Below are positions 8,719 through 16,898 of a stretch of 64,000 nucleotides of DNA, piece after piece. Each line of letters opens with the position of its first letter. The stretch's first letter is position 1. Under the pieces are notes generated by a model, which saw only the letters and a program-made list of their open reading frames with translations, had not been told where the DNA came from and did no database searches. The stretch comes from JBKBIP01 sp046297495. Its GTDB lineage: Bacteria > Planctomycetota > Planctomycetia > Gemmatales > Gemmataceae. Made by a program: the position numbers and the translations under genes. Where the stretch lies: positions 100,086 through 164,085 of the forward strand of contig JBKBIP010000011.1 in assembly GCA_046297495.1 (NCBI GenBank). The letters run 5' to 3'.

Positions 8719-10065
8719 ATGAGACGCTGCCCCGCTTTGTCGTTTTTGACTCTCCCGCTATTTGTCGTCGCCGTGCTGGGTACATGCTGGCAGGAGTTTG
8801 GCATAGCCTGGAGCCAAGAGGCGGGCGCGGCGCTGGCTTGGGCGCAGTGGCGGGGGCCGAGCGGCCAGGGATATTCCGATGATACCAAGGTGCCGCTAAG
8901 CTGGAGCGACACGGAAAACCTGCTGTGGAAAACCAAACTGCCGGGGCATGGCAACTCGTCGCCGATTGTGTGGGGAGACCGTATCTTTTTGACGGCGGCC
9001 AGCGACGGCGGCCAGCAACGCTATGTGCTGTGCGTCAGCGCACGCGACGGCAAGATTCTCTGGCAACGCACCGCCGCCCAGGATGTGCCGCTGGAACGCA
9101 CGCATGGTTGGAACGGCTACGCTTCGGCGTCCTGCGCCGCCGACGGCGAGCGCGTGTACGCTTTCTTTGGCACGCCGGGCCTGTTTTGCTACGATTTCGA
9201 CGGCAATCTCGTCTGGAAACACTACTTTGGCATCTGTACCACCAGCAACGGCTGGGGAAGCGGGGCGGCATCGCCGTTTCTGTTCGAGGACCTGGTGATT
9301 CAAAACTGCGACAACGACGGCCCCGAGGGACTTCCCCCCGGCGCCAAACCCGAAGAGGCCGCCCCGATGGCGGTGGTGGCGCTCGACAAGCTCACCGGCA
9401 AGGTCCGCTGGCAGACCCGGCGTGATCAAGGGAAGGGCTGGAGTACGCCGTTGCTGGTGCCGATGCCCAGCGGCCGGCTCGATTTGGTGCTGAATGGGCC
9501 GCACGGCGTCTGGGCGTATGACCCGCGCACCGGCCAGGAAATCTGGCATTGCGAACGCGGCAAGGGGGACGACAAGGCTCTGTTCGGCGAAGGAATGCCG
9601 CCATTCAATGACACCATGTTGTTCGTCAACTCTGGCCGGCCCGGCCCGATGCTGGCCGTTCGCCTGGGTGGAACGGGGAATGTGACCCGGTCGCACGTGG
9701 CCTGGGAAGTGTCGCGCAAGGGGAGCCGGGACGTGGCCTCTCCCATCTTGTGGCAAGACCTGCTCTATCTGGGGGACCGCTACGGCATGTTGTCCTGTTA
9801 TGAGGCCAAGACCGGCAAGCAGCTGTTCAAGGAACGCTGCGGCTCCCGCCCTTTCTCGGCCTCGCCGGTGGCCGTGCAAGGACACTTGTTGTACCTGATG
9901 GAGGATGGCGTCACCTTCGTCGTGGAACCAAGCAAGGAATTCAAGATCGTCCGCCGCAACCGGCTGACCGACGGCAGCGAATTCCGCGCCTCTCCCGCCA
10001 TCGTGGATGGCAAGCTGTACTTGCGCTCGCAGACGCACTTGTATTGCATTGGGGCAAAGGAGTGA
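8719..10065 (+). CDS. Secreted PQQ-like beta-propeller repeat protein
   Basis: A 448-residue exported protein with a hydrophobic N-terminal signal (residues 4-24) and repeated PQQ/WD-type blades such as DGKILWQRTA, TGKVRWQTRR and TGQEIWHCER, each a Gly-Lys/Gln-x-x-W strand pattern. The start region AWAQWRGPSGQGYS is the usual opening of planctomycete 'PQQ-binding-like' proteins. In BamB-like and quinoprotein families such propellers bind partner proteins or PQQ; no cytochrome or dehydrogenase catalytic motif is seen, so a structural or binding role is as likely as an enzymatic one. Divergent from the thioredoxin-like gene, no obvious operon partner. Confidence 0.88.
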   Translation: MRRCPALSFLTLPLFVVAVLGTCWQEFGIAWSQEAGAALAWAQWRGPSGQGYSDDTKVPLSWSDTENLLWKTKLPGHGNSSPIVWGDRIFLTAASDGGQQRYVLCVSARDGKILWQRTAAQDVPLERTHGWNGYASASCAADGERVYAFFGTPGLFCYDFDGNLVWKHYFGICTTSNGWGSGAASPFLFEDLVIQNCDNDGPEGLPPGAKPEEAAPMAVVALDKLTGKVRWQTRRDQGKGWSTPLLVPMPSGRLDLVLNGPHGVWAYDPRTGQEIWHCERGKGDDKALFGEGMPPFNDTMLFVNSGRPGPMLAVRLGGTGNVTRSHVAWEVSRKGSRDVASPILWQDLLYLGDRYGMLSCYEAKTGKQLFKERCGSRPFSASPVAVQGHLLYLMEDGVTFVVEPSKEFKIVRRNRLTDGSEFRASPAIVDGKLYLRSQTHLYCIGAKE

Positions 10066-10075
10066 TTGATGAAAT

Positions 10076-10119
10076 GATTCATGGATTCACGCGCGCTCGC
10101 GAACGTGAAGCGATGAATC
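10076..10119. repeat. Dispersed palindrome, GATTCATCG family
   Basis: Arms GATTCATGGATTCACGCGCG (from 10076) and GCGAACGTGAAGCGATGAATC (to 10119) are imperfect complements around a short loop. Lies just after the PQQ-like gene's stop and 40 bases before the next start. Same family as 62167-62208. Confidence 0.65.
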
Positions 10120-10159
10120 CCCTCTGTTAGTCAACCGTGATCTTTCGAGGAATCGCACC

Positions 10160-11116
10160 ATGCCGCCACGAGGCAAGTCAGACCCAGGGTTTGGGAGCGG
10201 GGGGCCGCGCTATCCGGGGACCTTTCTATTGGCCTTCCGCGAAGCCGCTCGCCAGCTCGGTTGGCAGGTGCGGCAAATCACCGGCCATCTCGCCGAGTGT
10301 CGGGACGCCGAGCAGGAGGAACGGGCCGTCGGCCTGGAGAACCTCTTTCGCCGCTTGCGCCGCGCGGACCGCAGCAACTGGCCGGCGCTGATCGTCGAGT
10401 TCCTGCGCTCGGCGGCGTCCATCGAAGTCGATGAGTTGTCATCGACGAACTTGAACGAGGTCTCCGAGCGGCTGCTGGCGCGCATCGGGCCACGCATGGA
10501 AGGCGCTGGGGCGGAGGCGCGGGTCTGGCACCAACCCTTAGGGGAGACCGGCTTGTTTGTCAATTTGGTCATCGACTTTGAGCAGGGCATGGCCTACGTC
10601 ACGGAACAGATGGTGGAAGAATCCGGCCGCCCCGGCGCGGAGTGGCTGAACGTGGCCCTGGCCAACCTGCACGACCGCACGCCCCCGGATTGCTTTCACA
10701 TGATCGATGAGGACATAGGGCTGCGCGCGTGCCTGATCCACGACGCCTATGATTCCTCGCGGGCGTTGATCCTCGACGAACTACTGCCGGAAGCTCAGTG
10801 GGGCTGCTTCGTGGCCGTGCCGGGGCGCGATCATCTGCTTATCTTGCCCGTGACAGCGGATAGCCTGGGGACCGTCCATCTACTCAAATTCCTGGCTCAA
10901 AAAGATTACCAGAACACCCCCTACGCCATCAGCGACCAGGTCTACTGGGTCCATGACAAAGACTGGCATCACTTTGGCATTGAGCTAGAGCAAGACAAAG
11001 CCACCGTCCAACCGCCGCCGGCCTTCGTGGAAATCTTGCCTGAGTTATTGCCCGAGGGGAAACTCGATCTGCTCGATGACACAGACGACAGCAAGCCGAC
11101 GGATGAACCGAATTAA
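10160..11116 (+). CDS. DUF1444 (YtpQ-like) domain protein
   Basis: A 318-residue soluble protein. Its C-terminal two thirds follow the DUF1444/YtpQ pattern: RACLIHDAYDSSRALILDE, then GCFVAVPGRDHLLILPV (a buried strand ending in a Val-Pro-x-x-Asp), then a helix and a conserved tail with the WVHDKDWHHFGI segment. The N-terminal 100 residues are a charged helical extension not seen in Bacillus YtpQ. DUF1444 proteins have no established function. The ATG at 10160 follows CACCATGCCGCC without a strong ribosome site. 58 bases separate it from the MscS-like gene, so co-transcription is possible. Confidence 0.7.
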   Translation: MPPRGKSDPGFGSGGPRYPGTFLLAFREAARQLGWQVRQITGHLAECRDAEQEERAVGLENLFRRLRRADRSNWPALIVEFLRSAASIEVDELSSTNLNEVSERLLARIGPRMEGAGAEARVWHQPLGETGLFVNLVIDFEQGMAYVTEQMVEESGRPGAEWLNVALANLHDRTPPDCFHMIDEDIGLRACLIHDAYDSSRALILDELLPEAQWGCFVAVPGRDHLLILPVTADSLGTVHLLKFLAQKDYQNTPYAISDQVYWVHDKDWHHFGIELEQDKATVQPPPAFVEILPELLPEGKLDLLDDTDDSKPTDEPN

Positions 11117-11174
11117 CGAAACCTTTCGTCGCTCCTCCCCGTCCCTGCTGGAATTTCAGAAGTAGGTGGCCGTG

Positions 11175-11741
11175 ATGAGCTGGGAAACATTGTGGCTGGG
11201 CTTGTTTCAGTTTCTCTTTCGCATGGCCTTGGCCGCGGTCGTGGTGTTGCTGGCCTGGTTGGTCGGCTTCCTGCTGCAACGGTTGGTGCATCGCCTGACA
11301 CGCATCCAACACATCGACGCAGGCTTGACGGAATTTATCGGCAAGGCGGCCAAGTTCGGCATGTTGCTGTTGGGGGGCGTGGCGGCCTTGGGGACGCTCG
11401 GCGTCGATGTCACGGCCTTGGTAGCTGGGCTGGGGCTAGTCGGTTTCGCCTTGGGGTTCGCCCTCAAAGACATTATTTCCAACGCCCTGTCCGGAGTGCT
11501 GGTGCTGCTGCTCCGCCCGTTCCGCAAGGGGGACCGCATATCGGTCCTGGCCTTCTCCGGCGTCGTCGTGGACATCGACTTGCGCTACACGATCCTCGAC
11601 GCCAACGGCGACACCATATACATCCCCAACGCCAACCTGTTCACGAATCCCGTCACCGTCCATCAACCTCCCAGCGCGGTCGTGGACCAAGCCAGCGCGG
11701 AACCACCATCACCCACTTCCGTGGAGGAACCAGGGGGCTGA
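11175..11741 (+). CDS. Small-conductance mechanosensitive channel, MscS type (short form)
   Basis: A 188-residue membrane protein. Three hydrophobic helices lie at about residues 12-40, 60-78 and 83-110; the third contains the Gly/Ala-rich pore helix GLGLVGFALGFALKDIISNALSG characteristic of MscS (TM3). The beta domain begins at PFRKGDRISV and includes YTILDANGDTIYIPNANLF, but the usual C-terminal alpha/beta cage domain is missing and is replaced by a Pro/Ser-rich tail. Opens under membrane tension in the inner membrane to relieve osmotic downshift. The ATG at 11175 is chosen over the upstream GTG at 11166, which has a weaker context. Confidence 0.9.
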   Translation: MSWETLWLGLFQFLFRMALAAVVVLLAWLVGFLLQRLVHRLTRIQHIDAGLTEFIGKAAKFGMLLLGGVAALGTLGVDVTALVAGLGLVGFALGFALKDIISNALSGVLVLLLRPFRKGDRISVLAFSGVVVDIDLRYTILDANGDTIYIPNANLFTNPVTVHQPPSAVVDQASAEPPSPTSVEEPGG

Positions 11742-11904
11742 CGTTTCTCACGCTGCCGTTTCTCACCACTGGCTTTGGCCTGGCTCGGTTGCTCGCCCAC
11801 CGCTTTGGGTGTCAGCCCTTCGTCTTGCAATCGCTGAGCCAGTTCCGTTCGCCTTTCCGGCGACCGGGCCGCCAGTAGGTCGTTAACCGACAGCCCCTCC
11901 AGCC

Positions 11905-12045
11905 GTGTCGGTCGGCGTCAAACAGCAGTATGCCGGTTGCTTGGGGCGCACGGATAACGGTCAGATCGCTGTCTGTGTCAACTGCCAGGCACCCAGCGGA
12001 CATGCTTTGATCGACCGGCGGCTGTTTCTGCCCGAAGAATGGGCT
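11905..12045 (+). pseudogene. IS701-family transposase fragment
   Basis: A 47-residue stretch beginning VGVKQQYAGCLGRTDNGQ and ending SGHALIDRRLFLPEEWA is a good match to the pattern of IS701-type DDE transposases (VGVQRQYxG-type start, ALIDRxLYLPxxW end). The rest of the transposase is not present: upstream frames and the region 12060-12170 contain no transposase-like sequence. It is a decayed remnant, with no terminal inverted repeats found. The same 437-bp gap (11742-12178) otherwise appears non-coding. Confidence 0.75.
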
Positions 12046-12178
12046 CCCGCGAAGGGGGTGGCGGTTGCCGGCGCTGACGTTTCTTCATATCCCAAAAATA
12101 AGAGGGCTTTCCGCGTCGCCGATCCACGAGTCGGCAACGCGGAGCCAGCGCGAAACGATCCCCCCCGAGGCAATTCTC

Positions 12179-12661
12179 ATGCTCGATGGTCCGGCGGTGG
12201 TGGCAGCCTTGAAAGCGTGCGGCATCACCCATGTAGTTTGGATTCCCGATAGCTACATCGGCACCTGGGAGACGGCGTTGCAAGCCGAGCCGGGCGTGCA
12301 ACTGGTCCGCGTCTGCCGCGAAGGGGAGGCGTTCGCGGTGGCGGCGGGGCTGATGCTTGGTGGTCAACGGCCCATCGTCGCCATTCAGTGTACCGGCCTG
12401 TTTGAAGCTGGCGACGCCTTGCGCAACGTCATCCATGACATGAAGCTGCCGTTGTTTTTCATCGTCGGCTTGCGCAGTTACGAGGCGTTCCAGCAAGGAA
12501 AAACGAAAGACAACTGCCCCATCTTCGCCGAGCCGATCCTGCACGCCTGGCAAATTCCTTACACCATCCTGACCGGCAGCCACACGGCCAGTGACCTGGC
12601 CAACGCCTATCGCCAGGCGCAAGCCGAGCGGCGGGCCGGCGCCGTCTTCATCGCGGAGTGA
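12179..12661 (+). CDS. TPP-dependent decarboxylase, alpha-type subunit (sulfo-/phosphonopyruvate decarboxylase family)
   Basis: A 160-residue pyrimidine-binding (Pyr) domain of a thiamine pyrophosphate enzyme split into two genes. Key feature: VCREGEAFAVAAGLMLGG, where the Glu of REGEA is the TPP-activating glutamate, followed by QCTGLFEAGDALRNVIHD. The paired PP domain is the next gene. This arrangement and length match sulfopyruvate decarboxylase (ComD/ComE) and phosphonopyruvate decarboxylase subunits; the substrate cannot be fixed from sequence. The ATG at 12179 is preferred over an earlier in-frame start at 12065, which lies in the transposase-remnant zone; CGAGG sits upstream. Confidence 0.8.
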   Translation: MLDGPAVVAALKACGITHVVWIPDSYIGTWETALQAEPGVQLVRVCREGEAFAVAAGLMLGGQRPIVAIQCTGLFEAGDALRNVIHDMKLPLFFIVGLRSYEAFQQGKTKDNCPIFAEPILHAWQIPYTILTGSHTASDLANAYRQAQAERRAGAVFIAE

Positions 12662-12665
12662 CGCC

Positions 12666-13235
12666 ATGCCCATGTCGCATCAGCAGGCTTTGGAAGTTCT
12701 GGCCCAACAGCGCGGCCAACGCCTTGTCATCACGACGATGGGTTCGGTGGGCATCTGGCCGAAGCTGTCGGATACGCCGCTGGATTTCGCCTTCATGCCC
12801 TCCTCGATGGGACAGGGACCGGACCTGGGCTTGGGCCTGGCGCTGGCGCAACCGGAGCGCGGCGTCATCGTCGTCAACGGCGATGGTTGCATGTTGATGA
12901 ACCTGGGCAGCCTCGTGACCATCGCTCAGCAGCCGGCCAATTTATTCTTGGTGATCATCGACAACGGCCTCTACGAAGTGACCGGCGGCCAACCCCACGC
13001 CGGCGCCGGCCACACCGACTTCGCCGGCCTGGCGCGCGCCGCTGGCATTCAGCGGGTTTACACGTTCGACACCCTCGACGCTTGGCGAACCGGCGCCGCC
13101 GAGGCGTTGAGCGACCCCGGCCCGGTGGTCATCTGGTTGCGCGTCGAAGGGAAACTCGGTCAAAAGACCCCTTCCCCACCTCGACCGATGAGCGAACAAA
13201 TCGCCCGTCTTCAGCAAGCCTTGCAAATTCACTGA
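12666..13235 (+). CDS. TPP-dependent decarboxylase, beta-type subunit (PP domain)
   Basis: A 189-residue PP domain of the same enzyme, starting 4 bases after the alpha subunit stop, so the two are translationally coupled. It has MGSVGIWPKL and SMGQGPDLGLGLALAQP, then the TPP/metal motif GDGCMLMNLGSL (GDG at start, Asn near the end), and the aromatic-rich IIDNGLYEVTGGQPH. With the alpha chain it should form a tetramer or larger that decarboxylates a 3-carbon acid with a sulfonate or phosphonate group. Starts ATG 12666 or 12672. A second hypothetical gene is not visible in the operon. Confidence 0.82.
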   Translation: MPMSHQQALEVLAQQRGQRLVITTMGSVGIWPKLSDTPLDFAFMPSSMGQGPDLGLGLALAQPERGVIVVNGDGCMLMNLGSLVTIAQQPANLFLVIIDNGLYEVTGGQPHAGAGHTDFAGLARAAGIQRVYTFDTLDAWRTGAAEALSDPGPVVIWLRVEGKLGQKTPSPPRPMSEQIARLQQALQIH

Positions 13236-13298
13236 AGTTCTTCGTTGCAATCTTGGCCCAAGGACGGCATCATCGGAAGAGAACGGTTTTGTTCTCTT

Positions 13299-13350
13299 GG
13301 ATTTATCATTTCACGCGGGATACCGGTAGCCCACGCGAAACGATGAATCC
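13299..13350. repeat. Dispersed palindrome, GATTCATCG family
   Basis: Left arm 13299-13319 and right arm 13330-13350 are 21 bases each and agree at 17 positions as complements, with a 10-base loop. The right arm holds an in-frame ATG (13343) that could serve as an alternative start for the sulfatase. Same family as 62167-62208. Confidence 0.75.
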
Positions 13351-13381
13351 CCGAACCTCCATCCGCCATAGGAACCGCATC

Positions 13382-14767
13382 ATGCCGATCCAACCCTATC
13401 GGATAGCTGTCTTGCTATTGTCCGTTTGTTTTCTCCTCAGCGCCTCTGGGCCGTTGAATGCCGCACAGCCCCAAAAGCGACCGCCGAATATCATCTTCGT
13501 GCTGGTCGATGACATGGGCTACGCCGACATCGGCTGCATGGGCTGCAAGGACATTCGCACGCCGCACATCGACCGGCTGGCGAAGGAAGGGGTGCGGTTC
13601 ACGAACTTCTACGCCAACGCCCCGGTCTGCACGCCGACGCGGGCGGCCTTCATCACGGGGCGCTATCAACAGCGTGCCGGTCTGGAATGGGCCTTGGGGT
13701 TCACCGCCGAGCAGTATCGCCGGGTCGGCGACAAGTGGGTGCCGGAGCCGGACAAGCTGGCCCTGGGATTGCCCGCTGGCGAACGCACCATCGCCGACCT
13801 GCTGAAAGAAGCCGGTTACGGCACGGCGGCTTACGGCAAGTGGCACCTGGGCTTCCAACCGGAACACAACCCGACCAAGAGAGGTTTCGACGAATACTTC
13901 GGCAACCTGCTCGGTCACGCCGATTTCTACCGCTATGTCTATTTCGATGGCACTTATCAACTCTATGAGAACGACAAACCGGCCAAGGCCAAAGGGTATT
14001 TGACCGACCTGTACAACCAACGCGCCACCGATTTCATCAACCGCATGGGGCAGAAGCCCTTTTTCCTCTACGTGCCGCATCTGGCCGTGCATTTCCCTTT
14101 CCAGCCGCCTGGCCGACCCGATCCGCCAGTGACGATGGAGAACAAATTCGACGGCACCCGCCGCGACTACGCCGCCATGCTGGAGTGCATCGATGATGGC
14201 ATTGGCATGATGTTGGCGGCTTTGGAAAAACAAGGGACGTTGGACAACACGCTATTCATCTTTTCCAGTGACAACGGCGGCGAACGGCTGTCGGACAACA
14301 CGCCGCTGTTCAATCAAAAGACAACCTTGTGGGAAGGGGGCATCCGCGTCCCCTGCCTGATGCGTTGGCCGGCTCAGCTGCCGCAAGGGAAAGTCATCGA
14401 TCAGCCGGCCATCACGATGGACCTGACAGCCACCATTTTGGCTGCCGCTGGCGTGTCGCTGCCCAAGGACCGCCCGCTCGACGGCATCGACCTGTTGCCG
14501 ATTCTCACGGGGAAACAGCCGCCCGTCGAACGCACCTTCTGCTGGCGCGTGGATCGCCCCGGACGGAAGCAAAAAGCCATCCGGCATGGCGATTGGAAAT
14601 TCATCCAAGATGACATGGTGGAATTGCTGTTCCATCTGCAAGAAGACATCGGCGAGCGCCACAACTTGGGTTATCAACATCCGGCCATCAAGGACAAGCT
14701 CAAGAAAATGCTGGCCGATTGGGAAGCCGACGTGGACCGCCAGCCGCCGGCGTTCGTGGTGAAGTGA
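13382..14767 (+). CDS. Periplasmic sulfatase (formylglycine-dependent)
   Basis: A 461-residue arylsulfatase-family enzyme that hydrolyses sulfate esters, probably of sulfated polysaccharides. A signal peptide (residues 5-29, cleaved after LNAA) exports it. The active-site Cys83 sits in CTPTRAAFITG, the CxPxR motif that is oxidised to formylglycine; metal ligands Asp43/Asp44 are in LVDDMGYADI, and the later SSDNGG segment supplies further metal/active-site residues. Planctomycetes carry many such genes. The ATG at 13382 has an AGGAA ribosome site; the ATG 39 bases upstream lies in the repeat. No sulfatase-maturase is visible nearby. Confidence 0.93.
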   Translation: MPIQPYRIAVLLLSVCFLLSASGPLNAAQPQKRPPNIIFVLVDDMGYADIGCMGCKDIRTPHIDRLAKEGVRFTNFYANAPVCTPTRAAFITGRYQQRAGLEWALGFTAEQYRRVGDKWVPEPDKLALGLPAGERTIADLLKEAGYGTAAYGKWHLGFQPEHNPTKRGFDEYFGNLLGHADFYRYVYFDGTYQLYENDKPAKAKGYLTDLYNQRATDFINRMGQKPFFLYVPHLAVHFPFQPPGRPDPPVTMENKFDGTRRDYAAMLECIDDGIGMMLAALEKQGTLDNTLFIFSSDNGGERLSDNTPLFNQKTTLWEGGIRVPCLMRWPAQLPQGKVIDQPAITMDLTATILAAAGVSLPKDRPLDGIDLLPILTGKQPPVERTFCWRVDRPGRKQKAIRHGDWKFIQDDMVELLFHLQEDIGERHNLGYQHPAIKDKLKKMLADWEADVDRQPPAFVVK

Positions 14768-14801
14768 TCCTGATTTAGAATCCAACAGTTGGAGGAACCA
14801 T

Positions 14802-15758
14802 ATGTTTTCTCGATTTCTGGCTATTGCGGTCACACTGTCCATCCTCTGCCTGACCCGCCCGGCAACCGCCGAGGTGGATTTCGTCAAAGACATCAAGCCG
14901 GTCTTGGAGCAAAAATGTCTCCAATGCCACGGCGCGGAGAAGCCCAAGGTGGGGCTGCGGATGGACACCCGCGAAGGCGTCATCAAAGGGGGCAAGGGGG
15001 GCGCGATCGTCGTGGTCGGCAAGGCGGAGGAAAGCCTGTTGCTCGATGTCATTTCCTTGCCACAAAATGACTCGGGCCGGATGCCCCCCGAAGGAAAGCC
15101 GTTGACCAAGGAGCAAGTCGCCCAATTCCGCGCCTGGATCAACGAAGGGTTGAAGTGGCCCGATGGCTTGGTCCTCAAACCCGTGGGGGGAAGCACGGAA
15201 ACGACCCAGACCAGCCACGACGCCGGCGTACCGATCACCGCCGCCGAGAAAGCCGCCGTGACCAAGGTGCAACAAGCCGGCGTCTTGGCGCTGCGTCTGG
15301 CCCAAAACACGAACTTGCTACGCATCGACTTCGCGCTGCGCGGCAAGGAGGTCAAGGATGAGGAATTGGCCCTGCTCAAGGACATGCCCAACCTGATCGA
15401 ATTGAACCTGGCGGGAACGGACATCACCGACGCCAGCTTGGCTCACTTGAAAGACCTGCCCCGCTTGACCCGGTTGCAATTGCAAAAAACCAGCATCACC
15501 GACAAGGGTTTAGAACACCTCAAAGGATTACGGAGCTTGACATCGCTCAATCTGTTTGGCACGGAAGTAACCGACGAGGGCATCGAGCAGCTCAAAGACT
15601 TGAAAAACCTGAAACGGCTCTATCTTTGGCAAAGCAAAGTCACCGAGAACGCCGCCCAGAAGCTCACCGAAGCCATCCCCGGCTTGGTCGTCAACGTCGG
15701 CAAGGACATCGGCCCAGCCGGAGCGCAAGTGAAGAAGCCGGACAGTAGTGACAAGTGA
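14802..15758 (+). CDS. Secreted c-type cytochrome fused to leucine-rich repeats
   Basis: A 318-residue exported protein. Signal peptide residues 1-23; then a planctomycete-type cytochrome c domain (about 25-110) with one haem-binding CLQCH (Cys39-Cys42-His43) and the later segment RMPPEGKPLT whose Met is the probable sixth ligand. The remainder (from about residue 130) is built of LRRs with repeats such as LAHLKDLPRLTRLQLQKT and LEHLKGLRSLTSLNLFGT, then a short charged tail. In planctomycetes such PVC-type cytochromes are thought to pass electrons within large periplasmic complexes; the LRR part likely binds partners. Starts 35 bases after the sulfatase stop, so co-expression is possible. Confidence 0.9.
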   Translation: MFSRFLAIAVTLSILCLTRPATAEVDFVKDIKPVLEQKCLQCHGAEKPKVGLRMDTREGVIKGGKGGAIVVVGKAEESLLLDVISLPQNDSGRMPPEGKPLTKEQVAQFRAWINEGLKWPDGLVLKPVGGSTETTQTSHDAGVPITAAEKAAVTKVQQAGVLALRLAQNTNLLRIDFALRGKEVKDEELALLKDMPNLIELNLAGTDITDASLAHLKDLPRLTRLQLQKTSITDKGLEHLKGLRSLTSLNLFGTEVTDEGIEQLKDLKNLKRLYLWQSKVTENAAQKLTEAIPGLVVNVGKDIGPAGAQVKKPDSSDK

Positions 15759-16043
15759 TAAACAGAGTCCCCGCGCGGAAACGAGAGAGCCGCGCTCTTG
15801 CCCGTCGGCATAGTTCTGTTCGACCATCTGCCGCCGCGGCTGGGTATAAGGCCTTCGCTGCGGCGGCAGCGATGCGCTGCCGGACGCTCCCACCTGTTCT
15901 TCCCGCCAAGCGTGTGTCTCTTCCAGGTCCCAAAGACTCTCGACTCCTGGAAACAGGGCACTTGGTTTCTCTCCCCTATCGTGGCAGTCCCGACCAATGC
16001 GCCAGTTAGTAATTTCCGTAGCCTGCGTTATAATACTTTCATC
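15759..16043. other. 285-bp intergenic region upstream of hemX/hemA
   Basis: No coding sequence is convincing in this stretch; the open frame running through it is only the upstream extension of the hemX-like gene and has no good start. It contains short GC-rich inverted repeats (GCCGCCGC / GCGGCGGC near 15829-15866) and the probable promoter just before 16044. Confidence 0.45.
16029..16034 (+). promoter_or_regulatory. Candidate -10 box of the hemX-hemA transcript
   Basis: A perfect TATAAT ten bases before the ATG at 16044. The -35 region at the right spacing (TTAGTA, about 16006) is poor. If used, the mRNA would begin within a few bases of the start codon, giving a leaderless message. Suggestive only. 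Confidence 0.3.
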
Positions 16044-16853
16044 ATGCTCGAAGGGATTTCCACCTTTTGTTTCGTGGCCAGCTATACGGTGGCCTTGGCG
16101 TTGGAGCTGGTCCAACTGGCTCGACCGGGGAAGGTGCCGCGCATCGTCGGCTTGATCTTCGGGGTGGCGGGGCTGCTCGCCCAAACGTTGTTCCTGGCTG
16201 ACAAGGCCCCGTCACTTTCGACGCACTTCGGTTCGTTGTTGGTGCTGGCCTGGGTGTTGGCGGTGTTTTATCTGTATGGGGCCGTGCATCATCGCCAGCT
16301 GGCCTGGGGGGTGTTCGTCCTGCCGGTGGTGCTGGGGCTGATCGGTTTGGCATACTTGGATCAAAATTCGTTCACGCGCGGCTCGTGGCTGTCGTTCGTG
16401 GAGGAGCTGCGCGGCGATGGTTTCTGGAGCATCGTGCATGGCGCCGTGCTGCTGTTGGCGGCAGTGGGGGTGTGCGTCGGCTTCGTGGCCAGTGTCATGT
16501 ACTTGATCCAGGCGCGGCGCTTGAAGGCCAAGGTGATGCCAGGCAAGGGGATACGCTTGCTCAGCTTGGAACGGCTGGAACAGATGATTCGCCGGGCTAT
16601 CACTTGGTCGTTTCCATTGCTGACGGTGGGCGTGCTCGTTGGTGTCATCCTGATGATCCAACGCGCCCCAGAGTTGCGCGGCTGGACGGACCAACGCATC
16701 ATCGGCACAGCCATTTTGTGGGTGGTATTTGCATTGTTGATGTACTTGCGGTACGGTTATCACCTGCGCGGCCGCCAGCTGGCTTTGCTGACCATCGTGA
16801 CCTTCGCCCTGTTCGTGGCGACGTTGACATCGTCGCATCAGTTTTTGCGGTAG
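16044..16853 (+). CDS. HemX/CcsA-like cytochrome assembly membrane protein
   Basis: A 269-residue integral membrane protein with eight predicted helices (hydrophobic blocks at about 2-22, 34-50, 60-78, 84-100, 125-150, 185-210, 220-240, 245-265). It matches the HemX/cytochrome c assembly (CcsA-like) family, with conserved His in the loop AVHHRQLAW and in the helix FWSIVHGAVLLLAAVGVC, suited to haem contact. HemX family members often sit next to hemA and modulate its level or take part in haem handling for cytochrome c. The next gene is indeed hemA, 45 bases downstream. Start chosen at the ATG after the TATAAT; an upstream extension lacks family support. Confidence 0.8.
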   Translation: MLEGISTFCFVASYTVALALELVQLARPGKVPRIVGLIFGVAGLLAQTLFLADKAPSLSTHFGSLLVLAWVLAVFYLYGAVHHRQLAWGVFVLPVVLGLIGLAYLDQNSFTRGSWLSFVEELRGDGFWSIVHGAVLLLAAVGVCVGFVASVMYLIQARRLKAKVMPGKGIRLLSLERLEQMIRRAITWSFPLLTVGVLVGVILMIQRAPELRGWTDQRIIGTAILWVVFALLMYLRYGYHLRGRQLALLTIVTFALFVATLTSSHQFLR

Positions 16854-16898
16854 CGGTCAGCGACTGGTGACGCTCCCACGGAGTGTCCGCTAAACCGA

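Noticed and set aside
8896..10038. A 380-residue minus-strand frame
   Set aside because: Antisense shadow of the PQQ-like propeller, with a biased amino-acid mix and no family resemblance.
11192..11878. A 228-residue frame overlapping the MscS gene
   Set aside because: Different frame over the channel gene, without membrane helices or recognisable motifs; an artefact of GC-rich coding.
14252..15427. A 391-residue minus-strand frame
   Set aside because: Covers the end of the sulfatase and the cytochrome-LRR gene, both well supported on the other strand.
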